Shown: positions 1 through 7,038, counted from the stretch's first letter. The stretch is DNA of 12,285 bases from Serpula lacrymans var. lacrymans S7.9 (GCF_000218685.1 NW_006763296.1:2580737-2593021), one strand, 5' to 3'. Numbers and translations are program-made. Notes: generated from the letters alone by a model not told the origin.

Positions 1-14
1 GTCTCCATTACGAT

Positions 15-29
15 GATTACCCCCTTACT
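15..29 (-). other. Putative 3' polypurine tract of the Gypsy element
   Basis: The minus strand reads AGTAAGGGGGTAATC, 11 nt after the stop of the extra ORF, where plus-strand DNA priming is expected just before the 3' LTR. The following 14 bases to the window edge do not match the start of the 5' LTR (TGTTACG), so either a short spacer separates PPT from LTR or the LTRs have diverged. Purine run and position support the call. The missing LTR limits it. Confidence 0.5.
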
Positions 30-40
30 TGCTCCGAGTT

Positions 41-1310
41 TCACCGAAATTTGGTACCTTCGCCATCCATATTGTAACTGTTGTCATAGCTGACATCTCC
101 ATGTAATCCTTCCATCAGAATCCTATCCTCATCTTCCCTGCGGATGGGACACCAATTGAAACTATGTCCCGGTGCACAACGGTCACAGTCGGGGCAATAG
201 TAGGCTTTGCAATAGTATGTGCGATGATCGCTCCAACCGCAGTTTTGGCAGTATGGAGCGTTGTTACAAACACCTTCATGGTATCTTTGTCGGGTGTTGG
301 ATGAGGTGTTGGATTGGGGAGTGGTTGGATCGTCATCTCCCAGGTTGTACGTTCCTGCGTACAACTGATCAATCATGGCTGCATCGTCATCTACGTTGAT
401 TGGGTTGGAGGGAGAGCCAGTCTCAGGCCTGTGCATTGCGCCAGGCGGACTGTCTTTTTGTCCCTTCGACATACAAGACTGCCGTTTTGATGGAGTTCTG
501 GCGGCGGGGATCTGGAGTATCACCTCTTGCCGGCTGCATCGGACTCCTCGTTGGTTCGTCAGGTGACGGGTTTGGGCGTTTGGCACTGGTTGAGGTGGAG
601 ATAATGGGGGAGACGGTGGTTTTGGGTTTGACCCAATGGAATGGGGACTGGAGTGGCTCAACTCTTGTGAGATCAGGCTGGTTGGGATGGTGGGAATATA
701 TTTTTCCTCCGACGGGATGGGCGTAGGTCGACGGGTGATGATGTGGTAAGTGTGCTCCGGGGTAACACTGGTCTGGTCTGGGTGCAACAGGGACCGGAGG
801 GACAAACCAGGTGGAGGAGTACTTGTACAACCGTCTCGCTCTATCCGCGTGCGAGCTTTGTTTAGCAATGTCCTCCCGCCTGATTCCAAATATTCCTTTG
901 CCAAGTCCATCTGCCCATTCGAGGAGCTCATCCTCAAGTGTCGTTCCAAAGATTCCAAAACTAACTTTTCCATCCGGAGTGCCTGACAGATACTCAAGTC
1001 CTGACTGTTGAGCCACAAATGCTCGCTTTCCAACGAATGTATTGAGTCTATGGCTTTTAGGGGTTCGTCAGGCAAGGAAGGTATGCATGGAAGAAACAGT
1101 GTGATACGCATGGGGGCAGCGTTTTTTGGTCTCGTAAAAGAGATAGGTATAGGCTTCTTTTGCTGACATTAATTCTATGGCATCAGTGATGTTGGCTTGG
1201 TTGTGTCGTTGCCCACGGGCAAAAGACACTCGTTCGTCGGCTAGCAAGTTGGCGTCGCCGGGTATCGAGTAGGTGGTGATAGGGAAGCCGGTGGAGTTAG
1301 AAGTAGACAT
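41..1310 (-). pseudogene. Extra 3' ORF of the Gypsy element, Cys/His-rich with two zinc knuckles, one frameshift
   Basis: This ORF lies between the pol stop (1360) and the polypurine tract (29-15), so it belongs to the element. It begins at ATG 1310, 49 nt after pol. A one-base gain near 1093-1098 shifts the frame, and it then continues to TGA 43-41, about 420 residues in all. The N-terminal part is mixed and helical-looking. The middle (about 800-380) is Pro/Ser/Thr-rich and looks disordered. The C-terminus has a CX2CX4HX4C knuckle (250-209) followed at once by a variant Cys-X2-Cys-X3-His-X4-Cys cluster (187-149) with extra Cys, then an acidic tail. There is no signal peptide or membrane segment, so it is not env-like. 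A nucleic-acid-binding accessory role is the best guess. I do not recognise a named family. Confidence 0.75.
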
Positions 1311-1359
1311 GTTTTGTGTTGAAAGACAGAGGATTGTTGGTAGTGGGGTGATTGTCTCT

Positions 1360-1560
1360 TCAACGCAGCTTGTGGTCCTTCTTATAGGCTTCCAGTATCT
1401 CTGCAGCATTGGTTAAATGTTCTTCTGGTTCCCATGAGTTTTCAGAATGAGGGTAATGGCACCATTTAATCAGGTCGCGGCGCCCGCGTTTCCAGGGTTT
1501 GTGTCTAAGAATACTTTCTACTTTGTATTCCTCTTCTTTGTTGATCAGGTCAGGTGGTGG
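1360..1560 (-). pseudogene. Pol segment: C-terminal chromodomain
   Basis: In chromoviruses this domain binds modified histone tails and steers integration into heterochromatin. The segment has the Glu-Glu-Tyr-X-Val-Glu-X-Ile-Leu start, a basic loop (Lys-Arg-Gly-Arg-Arg), Leu-Ile-Lys-Trp followed by Tyr-Pro, and Glu-Asn-Ser-Trp-Glu-Pro-Glu-Glu-His-Leu, ending in a helix with Ala-Ala-Glu-Ile-Leu-Glu. Aromatic cage positions Tyr, Trp and Tyr/Trp are present. Where the family usually has Lys-Gly before Tyr-Pro this copy has Cys-His. The stop at 1362-1360 is the natural pol end. Confidence 0.88.
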
Positions 1561-1562
1561 TC

Positions 1563-2931
1563 AGATAAAGTTTGGGCCATGAGTGTTGGTTTCTGTATAC
1601 GGCGTGAGAAGGGATGCATGGAAAACATTGTGTATCCTCCAATGGGGAGGCAAGGATAGTCGGTAGTTCACCGGGGAAATCTTTTTTTGGATGTGGAAAG
1701 GTCCGATGTGTTTCATGTTGAACTTCTTGTATTTGGTAGCTTTTTCTTGCAGGTTGGTGTTCTCTAACCACACCTTTTGTCCTTCGGAGAATCGCGTGAA
1801 CTTTCTGTTGTTTCGTTTCATCATCTTGCTTCTTGCCAGTTCGTGTGCTTTTAGGGTGTTTTCCCTTGCCCTAAGTAGTTCGGATAATCATTTTTCCACT
1901 GATGGGATATTTGTGGATCTGTGTTTAGTTGGGATTCCTTGGGGTTCATATCCCATGAGGAGGTAGAATGGTGATTGGTTGTTTGTGGAGTGTGGTCTTT
2001 GGTTGTGACAGAATTCGGCGGTTGTAAGGTATTTTGTCCAGCTGTGCGGTTGGTTCTGGCAAAATATGCGGAGGTAGATCTCCAGTTCTTGATTGGATTG
2101 TTCTGTTTGTCCATCCGTCTGGGGATGATACGCAGAGGAGAGTGCGGTTTTAATGTTCAGGAGTTTGTGGAGTTCTTTGGATACTTCAGAGGCAAACTGT
2201 GGTCCCCTGTTGGATATGAGTTTATCGTGCAATCCGAATCGTTTGGAGATGGAATCGTGAAAGATTCGTGCGGTTTTGAGTGCGTCGATGGTTTTATGAC
2301 AAGGTGAGAGGATTACCCCCTTACTAAGTCCTTGGTCTACCACAACCATTATACTGTCATATCCTGAAGATTCTGGTAAATCAGTTATGAAGTCTACGGA
2401 TAGGTACTTCATGGGTCCGGTGGTTTTTGGGGTCTGGTTTGGGATTAATGGTACGGTTGTGGGATGTGTGTTTACTTTCGCTTGTTGACAAGTTGCGCAT
2501 CCTTTCACGTATTCTTCCACTTGTTTCATCATTCCTGGCCACCAATAGGCCTTTTTGATCAACTGGTAGGTTTTGAGCCTTCCTAGGTGTCCTGCGGACA
2601 GGGAATCATGGTGATCTTTGATGATCGTCTTTTGTTCTTCTACTTCGTCAATCAGTAATTTATTCTGATAAAAGAACTGTCCTTCTTCTTTTCTCCAATC
2701 ATCTTTCTTTGTTCTTCCTGGATAATTATTGTTTGTGAGCATGGCTTGCTCGACTGTGTTTTTAATTGTTCGTGTGTGATACAGGAACGCTGAGACGGGT
2801 ATCATTGGCGTGTCATCGTTATCTCCTTCTGTTTTGACATATAAATCAGGTCTTCTCAAGAGTGCATCGGGTACCACCATGTGGGTTCCTGGTACGTGCT
2901 CCAAGGTGTAATTGTATTGTGACAGTTCCAG
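1563..2931 (-). pseudogene. Pol segment: integrase with mutated DDE triad
   Basis: Integrase joins element cDNA to the chromosome. An HHCC zinc domain is seen (His-X-n-His followed by Cys-Ala-Thr-Cys near 2500). The core has Asp at 2394-2392 and Glu at 2103-2101. The middle residue at 2211-2209 is AAC (Asn) within Ile-Ser-Asn-Arg-Gly-Pro-Gln-Phe, where chromoviruses have Asp. Spacing from that position to Glu is 35 residues, the usual DX35E. A GPY/F-type region (His-Ile-Gly-Pro-Phe) follows. In-frame TGA codons at 1890-1888 and 1563-1561 also cut it. Loss of the Asp would kill catalysis even if the frame were open. Confidence 0.92.
2311..2325 (-). other. Candidate central polypurine tract inside integrase
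   Basis: AGTAAGGGGGTAATC on the minus strand is identical over 15 bases to the putative 3' polypurine tract at 29-15, in the same orientation. It lies between the first and second catalytic positions of integrase and encodes Ser-Lys-Gly-Val-Ile, a motif conserved in chromovirus integrases. Ty1 and lentiviruses carry a second, identical PPT within integrase that starts an extra plus strand. Function here is inference. Confidence 0.35.
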
Positions 2932-2934
2932 CTA

Positions 2935-3540
2935 CCATCTTCTTTGTCGTGGTGTGAGTTTCCTGGCTTTTTGCCAGTACGTCAGGTTCTTGTGATCTGT
3001 CAGGATTTGGATCGTGTGGGGGCTTCCCAAAAGTAAGTGTTTCCACTCTTTTAAAGCTCTCATTACCGCTAATAACTCTTTGTCGTAGATCTGATAGTTC
3101 CTTTCGGCGGGGGATAGAGTTTTGGAGAAAAATGCACATGGGTGCCATTGTCCTTGGTCATCGGGTTGCATTAATACAGCTCCTGTGGCGTGTTTGCTGG
3201 CGTCTACAGCAATCTTTGATGGTTTCAAGGAGTCGGGAATTTGTGTTACGGGGGATTCAAGGAATTTTTGTTTCATCAATTTGAAAGTGTCATCTTCAGT
3301 TTGGGTCCAGTTCCACTTCCTATCCTTTTCTAGTAAGGTATTCAAGGGTCTGGCAAGGTCAGAGTAATGACCGATAAACTTCCTGTAGAAGTTTCCATAA
3401 CCTAAAAACTTCCTTACGCCTTTGGTGTCTTTCGGGATTGGCCAATCGCTGATTCCAGCAAGTTTGGCTAGATCCATTGATACCTGATTGTGGGAAACGA
3501 TCATTCCCAAGTATTCAATGGTTTCTGCTTTGAAGGTGCA
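2935..3540 (-). pseudogene. Pol segment: RT thumb/connection and Ty3-type RNase H
   Basis: RNase H removes the RNA strand after minus-strand synthesis and makes the polypurine primer. The frame begins after the second lost base. It shows the Gly-Tyr-Gly-Asn-Phe-Tyr-Arg-Lys-Phe-Ile thumb motif, then the RNase H acidic residues in Val-Asp-Ala-Ser, Tyr-Asp-Lys-Glu-Leu and Leu-Thr-Asp-His-Lys-Asn. It is cut by TAG at 2934-2932, where the family usually has a sense codon after Arg-Arg-Trp. CAG to TAG is the simplest single change. Confidence 0.9.
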
Positions 3541-4447
3541 TTTTCTAGTTTTAGGAATAGGTCGTTATTGCGTAGTCTTTGTAGAACCTGTTTCGTTTGG
3601 AGTCGGAGTCTTTCAATGTTGGTGTCAAAAATGAGGATGTCGTCCATGTATATGATCATCCAACCTTTATCAATGTAGTCTTTGAATTTGTCGTTCATCA
3701 GCCTTTGGAATGTTGCCGGTGAATTGCACATGCCAAAGAACATGACCGTTGGTTCGAACACTCCTTTGCTGGTTTTAAACGCAGCTTTCCATTCGTCTCC
3801 TTCTTTTATCCTTACGTTGTTGTATCCCCAACGTAGATCTAGTTTTGTAAAAATGGTGGCTCCTTTCAATTTTTCGATGAGGTTGGGTATCAGGGGTAGT
3901 GGATAGGGGTCTTTCACAGTATGTGCATTCAGTTTTCTGTAATCTTGGCACGGTCGGAGTGATCCATCCTTTTTGCCTATGAAGAAGAAGGGGGACACCT
4001 GTGGCAACTTGCTCGGCCTGATGTATCCCTTTCTGTAGTTTTTCGTTAAGAATTCTGTTAATGCTTTGTCTTCTTTGGTGCCAATGGGTACAATTTGCAA
4101 TCTGTTGGTACAAATTCTGGTTTCATGTTGATTGCATGATCATATTCCCGTCGCTTGGGGAGTCTTTCCGACTTCTTTTTGTCAAAGACGTCCGAATACC
4201 CTTTATATTCATCCGAGTTTTCTCCGTGTATTTGCGCGTGTTCCATTGCCAAGTTGACCTTTAATTGAATCGTGATTCGAGGATAGGGTGTTTGGTCGGA
4301 TATGTATCTGTGAATGGTTTCATACACGTCTTCGTTTACTGCCGTTGTCCTGATTTTTGTTTCCGTGGTTGTTTGGTTTATCCTGATGGAGTGTTTTTCC
4401 GAGTTTGGTAATTCCTTGTCTTTCCAGTTAATGACAGGATTGACTTT
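3501..4447 (-). pseudogene. Pol segment: reverse transcriptase (fingers and palm)
   Basis: This region copies element RNA into DNA. The connector after the protease runs to about 4075, where a lost base shifts the frame. It then continues with the conserved Gly-Tyr-Ile-Arg-Pro-Ser fingers motif, the [10 protein letters not shown] block, the catalytic Leu-Asp-Leu block followed by Arg-Trp-Gly-Tyr, the [13 protein letters not shown] block and the active-site box Tyr-Met-Asp-Asp at 3650-3639. A second lost base in the A run at 3541-3544 breaks the thumb. All three catalytic Asp residues are visible, so the damage is in frame, not in the active site. Confidence 0.92.
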
Positions 4448-4738
4448 TCATAACCAGGAAAATCCCAGTAATACGTCTTCTCCGTCTAGTCCGGTCAATA
4501 GGAACTTTGTGAACCTGTTTTGTCCTCCTGCATCTATCCTCTGATAGGTGCAATGCGTAATTTTTCCGTTCTTGTTCGTGGTTCCGTCAACATTTTTACA
4601 TGTTATAGGAGTTGGGAGTTTTTGGAGGGGGAGTCGGTGTCTGATGGCGAATTTGGTGTCCATGAAGTCGTCTGTAGCTCCTGAATCTATCAGGGCTTTG
4701 ATTCCGATGGTTTTCTGTTTCAACGAGCTATCAATTCA
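4448..4738 (-). pseudogene. Pol segment: retropepsin-like aspartic protease
   Basis: The protease cuts Gag and Pol into mature proteins inside the particle. The catalytic motif Asp-Ser-Gly-Ala-Thr is at 4687-4673, preceded by the hydrophobic Ala-Leu-Ile strand. A second hydrophobic strand ending Leu-Leu-Gly-Phe-Ser-Trp-Leu matches the distal retropepsin motif near 4470-4451. The segment is bounded by two in-frame TGA codons (4738-4736 and 4450-4448), so it could not be made as part of a polyprotein in this copy. The active site itself is unchanged. Confidence 0.88.
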
Positions 4739-4815
4739 TAAAGAGTTGGCATTGATTGTTGCTATTGTTACAGTTGCCATTCTCGACGTTACTAACATCG
4801 GGGTAGTCCATCGTT

Positions 4816-6108
4816 TCAAAAACCCTTGTCTTCCAATTCTTTCATCGCCTCTGTTCTTTGATCTTCTCCTAACTCCCTCCACATCCTCATGATGTTTTGG
4901 ACCCTGTCTTCTTCCACCACTGTTTTGGTGTCATCTTCCGTTTTGGTTTGACGTACCTTTCCTTCGGGAGTTTTTCCCTTGTTTCTACAATTCCTTTCTA
5001 TGTGTCCTTTCTCGTTACATATGAAGCACCTTCCCTCTTTCCTCCTTGATTCTTCTTCGTCTTTGGTTAATCTTCTGGTGCTGGTGGATGGTCCACTTTT
5101 GCGGTTTCTGTTGTTCTGTCTTTCTTTGTTTCTGGTGCCCCACGCTCCTTCCGAGATAGCGTTGGCACTAATCCAGTTGGCGTCTAGGTTTGCTACTGTG
5201 CTCATCCAGTCTTTGATGGTGAGTAGTTCCTTTCCGGTGAGTGCCCCACGAAGGAGGGGCGGCCGGATAGCCTTTTGATAAACCATGATCATGGCTTTGT
5301 TGTTGATGCCACTTTTCCCAGCATCTAGCATGAACCTTGAGTTAAACGCTACTGCATTTTCTCCTTGTTCCATCTTCATTTTCATCAAGGCGGCCGAGGC
5401 CGTTCCTTTGACGTTTGCCGTTCTGAAACTGGCTGTGAAGGTTTTCATGAAGTCTGCCCATGTGGGGTAGGCATTCTTCTCTTTGTATTCGGTCATCTTG
5501 GCTTTGCTCCATGAGGCGGTGTTGCCGTCTTTCATGTAGCTGAGGGCCACATATACCTTTTTCTTGTTGGAGTTGTAGATGGTGTTGTTGATATCAAAGT
5601 GTAGATCGGTGGACGATATCCACCTTTGGGCTTTATCTGGGGTTCTATCGAAGTCATCGATTTTCCCAATCATCGTGGGTTTGGGGGCTGCAGCGTTAGA
5701 TATGGTGTGTGGTGGTGGGATGTGGGATGGAGCAGGTGCGGCGGGGAGTATCTGTGGAGTGGGAGGTGGTATCGGGTCGCCGCCTGCTGCAAACTCTTCA
5801 AAGTTGTTCTCGTCGCAGAGGTTTTCTACGGTTACTGGGGGATTGTGTTGTGTTGTGGGCAGTAGCTGTGGGTGGCTTCCTGCGTAGTACTGTAGCCAAT
5901 GTGTTCTGGCTTTGTAGAAAGCGTCTGCTTGTTCTCTGGTGTGGAGTCGGGTTATGTCTGGTTGGGGAAAGGGAGGTGGTGCTGCTATCCTTTTTTGTTG
6001 GGATGACGTCGGTGGGGTTGCTGTTTGTGGGTTGTCTGAGCTTCCTCTTGCTCTCTGGGATCTGGTTGTTGGTCGTTGCGACGTCTTGTTGACTTTTTCT
6101 TCCCAAAC
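4816..6108 (-). CDS. gag: Gypsy Gag (capsid and nucleocapsid), no visible ATG at its upstream end
   Basis: Gag forms the cytoplasmic virus-like particle and packages element RNA. The frame is open for 430 codons from just after a TAG at 6111-6109 to a TGA at 4818-4816. The N-terminal part (6108-5674) is Pro/Gln/Thr-rich. The capsid-like part follows the first in-frame ATG at 5673. A CX2CX4HX4C zinc knuckle lies at 5028-4987 in a basic Lys/Arg-rich tail. There is no in-frame ATG between 6108 and 5673. A TTG at 6106 in the next frame, followed by a run of five A, suggests the original start was lost by mutation plus a one-base gain, but that is conjecture. Starting at 5673 would give 285 residues and drop about 145 residues that look coding. 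The AAG GGT TTT TGA end carries a slippery heptamer for entry into pol. Confidence 0.88.
   Translation of the reverse strand, partial: VWEEKVNKTSQRPTTRSQRARGSSDNPQTATPPTSSQQKRIAAPPPFPQPDITRLHTREQADAFYKARTHWLQYYAGSHPQLLPTTQHNPPVTVENLCDENNFEEFAAGGDPIPPPTPQILPAAPAPSHIPPPHTISNAAAPKPTMIGKIDDFDRTPDKAQRWISSTDLHFDINNTIYNSNKKKVYVALSYMKDGNTASWSKAKMTEYKEKNAYPTWADFMKTFTASFRTANVKGTASAALMKMKMEQGENAVAFNSRFMLDAGKSGINNKAMIMVYQKAIRPPLLRGALTGKELLTIKDWMSTVANLDANWISANAISEGAWGTRNKERQNNRNRKSGPSTSTRRLTKDEEESRRKEGRCFICNEKGHIERNCRNKGKTPEGKVRQTKTEDDTKTVVEEDRVQNIMRMWRELGEDQRTEAMKELEDKGF
4819..4825 (-). promoter_or_regulatory. Candidate -1 ribosomal frameshift site (GGGTTTT) at the gag/pol junction
   Basis: The last gag codons are AAG GGT TTT TGA, giving G_GGT_TTT, which matches the X_XXY_YYZ rule for -1 slippage, directly before the gag stop. 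Slipping back one base moves the ribosome into the frame starting TTG AAA at 4819, which is the protease/pol frame and is open across the junction. This would make Gag-Pol at a fixed minority ratio. I have not folded the downstream RNA for a stimulatory stem or pseudoknot. Confidence 0.6.
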
Positions 6109-6133
6109 CTAAATAGGTGGGACTTCTGGTTAG

Positions 6134-6144
6134 AATATAATTCT
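6134..6144 (-). other. Primer binding site of the Gypsy element (probably self-primed)
   Basis: AGAATTATATT on the minus strand starts two bases after the LTR end at 6147, the normal place for a primer site. I see no convincing tRNA 3'-end complement (no TGG start). Instead the site pairs over 11 nt with 6331-6321 in the LTR, pointing to Tf1-type self-priming. The single G-U pair would be a normal A-U or G-C pair if the site had lost a C to T, the change seen elsewhere in this copy. Confidence 0.5.
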
Positions 6145-6320
6145 TTTGTTACGCACAAAGTGCTTAACAAAGTCTGAGGGTTCGTCGAGGTTTATAAAGA
6201 GACTTATCCAAAGACAAGTTCGAGAACATAGTTCTGAGTAGAGGTTTTCCAACGAGAGTTGGTCTTCTTCTGAGTAGAATTCTGATCTTAGGAGTCTAGC
6301 TTTGTAAGTGTGAACTGCGT

Positions 6321-6331
6321 AGAATCATATT
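6321..6331 (-). promoter_or_regulatory. Candidate start of R: self-primer sequence
   Basis: The minus strand reads AATATGATTCT. All 11 bases pair with the sequence just past the LTR (AGAATTATATT, 6144-6134), counting one G-U pair. In the Tf1/sushi group of fungal chromoviruses the first 11 nt of the mRNA fold back onto the primer site and prime minus-strand synthesis. Length, position relative to the TATA box and element family all fit that model. Assignment as the real 5' end of the RNA is inference. Confidence 0.5.
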
Positions 6332-6356
6332 AGAGAATACTACTGCTGCTACATGG

Positions 6357-6364
6357 TATTTATA
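6357..6364 (-). promoter_or_regulatory. TATA-like box of the Gypsy LTR promoter
   Basis: The minus strand reads TATAAATA here, inside the LTR. The presumed RNA start (AATATGATTCT from 6331) lies 33 nt downstream of its first base, a normal TATA-to-start distance. The start site itself is inferred, not mapped. Confidence 0.5.
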
Positions 6365-6596
6365 ATAGAAAGGAATTGGTGATAGGAGTTAGGTCCTATC
6401 TAGGGCAGGTCCGTCTGTTGAGGACTAAGTACTATAATAGGTACTGTGAATGCGAGAGGAACGGAAGTGTACGTGAAGAAAATGAGTCATTGGTCCGATG
6501 GTATAACCGATGAGTAAAAAGAAATGAGTAGTCCTTAAATGTCCAATAGAGATCGTAACACATTGGTCAACAGGGCCCCGAGAATACCAAGTTGAC

Positions 6597-6631
6597 AGCT
6601 GGATACACTCACTAGCAGGTGTGTCCCAGCT
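6597..6631. repeat. Imperfect hairpin
   Basis: AGCTGGATACAC (6597-6608) pairs with 6619-6631 to give a 12-bp stem with one bulged C (6625) and one T-G pair around a 10-base loop. It lies 37 bp outside the Gypsy LTR. It could be chance or part of an older element end. Confidence 0.55.
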
Positions 6632-6677
6632 ACGGGTTGTTCTTGCAGGAGTCTGAGATATGTTTTGGAGGTGGAAG

Positions 6678-6703
6678 TATATTATGATTATATTGATAAT
6701 ATA
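6678..6703. repeat. AT-rich inverted repeat
   Basis: TATATTAT (6678-6685) is the exact reverse complement of ATAATATA (6696-6703), with a 10-base loop. In AT-rich DNA an 8-bp arm has limited weight. Confidence 0.5.
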
Positions 6704-6861
6704 TCTACAGTACAGTCTCGCTCTGATGGATTTGGACTAATAAGAAACTACAAAGACTCATCTGACCCAACATGAGGCAGGCATAGTGATTAGCATCGAG
6801 TTTTTGCTGAGCGCTGAGCCCCAAGTTGTTCTATATAAATCTGTATAATTTGTGCAAATGA

Positions 6862-6873
6862 TGCATTAATGCA
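6862..6873. repeat. 12-bp perfect palindrome TGCATTAATGCA
   Basis: The sequence equals its own reverse complement over 12 bases. It could be a dimer-type protein site or chance. Nothing nearby decides. Confidence 0.5.
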
Positions 6874-7012
6874 AAAAACTAACAGGTTAGCTGACTTTGG
6901 AATCAAAGATTGATGTATATAGAATTGTATCAGCCTGTATTGAATTATATAGAAATTTGGCAGTATTCACAATATTTTTTGATATAATTTGATAGAGATT
7001 CTTCATAGCATT

Positions 7013-7038
7013 AGAATCATATAGAATCATATAGAATT
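7013..7038. repeat. Tandem AGAATCATAT repeat, about 2.5 copies
   Basis: AGAATCATAT occurs at 7013-7022 and 7023-7032 and is followed by the partial unit AGAATT. The same 10-mer is found once more at 6321-6330, inside the Gypsy LTR at the presumed RNA start. Confidence 0.6.

Larger units (their letters stand above)
1360..4819 (-). pseudogene. pol: Gypsy Pol polyprotein, broken by two frameshifts and five stops
   Basis: Pol carries protease, reverse transcriptase, RNase H, integrase, GPY/F region and chromodomain in that order. Protein similarity continues smoothly across each break, so the reading path can be followed: first frame 4819 to about 4074; one base lost near 4071-4077; second frame to about 3541; one base lost in the A run at 3541-3544; third frame to the true TGA at 1362-1360. 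Internal stops are TGA 4738-4736, TGA 4450-4448, TAG 2934-2932, TGA 1890-1888 and TGA 1563-1561. Four are TGA at places where Arg is expected, consistent with CGA to TGA. Without the breaks the product would be about 1150 residues, a normal chromovirus Pol length. It starts by -1 slippage from gag. Confidence 0.93.
1..6560 (-). mobile_element. Ty3/Gypsy chromovirus LTR retrotransposon, nearly full length but decayed (3' LTR off window)
   Basis: Reading the minus strand gives the order LTR, gag, protease, reverse transcriptase, RNase H, integrase, chromodomain, extra ORF, polypurine tract. RNase H before integrase is the Ty3/Gypsy order, and a C-terminal chromodomain after a GPY/F region defines chromoviruses, the main fungal Gypsy lineage. 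About 6.5 kb is visible. The right end is set at 6560 by a TGTTACG/CGTAACA inverted pair delimiting a 414-bp LTR. The 3' LTR is not in the window, so no target-site duplication can be tested. Frameshifts, five nonsense codons and an integrase active-site change make this copy non-autonomous. Its intact relatives elsewhere in the genome could still move it if the cis signals work. Confidence 0.95.
6147..6560 (-). repeat. 5' LTR of the Gypsy element
   Basis: On the minus strand the segment opens with TGTTACG (6560-6554) and closes with CGTAACA (6153-6147), a perfect 7-bp terminal inverted pair with the usual TG...CA ends. It lies immediately upstream of a candidate primer site and 38 nt upstream of the open gag frame. 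It contains a TATA-like box at 6364-6357. The second LTR copy is outside the window, so the borders rest on the inverted ends and context, not on an LTR-LTR alignment. Confidence 0.7.

Noticed and set aside
1..14. Start of the Gypsy 3' LTR in the first 14 bases
   Set aside because: The minus strand after the PPT (ATCGTAATGGAGAC) only loosely resembles the 5' LTR start when gaps are allowed, about 12 of 19 positions. That is too weak to call.
375..1011. Plus-strand frames opposite the extra 3' ORF
   Set aside because: No recognisable motif. The minus-strand frame is longer, has zinc knuckles and fits the element layout.
4979..6092. Plus-strand open frames across gag (for example 4979-5278 and 5709-6092)
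   Set aside because: They lie opposite a convincing gag frame with a zinc knuckle, and their Leu/Val/Cys-rich translations are what the complement of Pro/Lys-rich coding gives.
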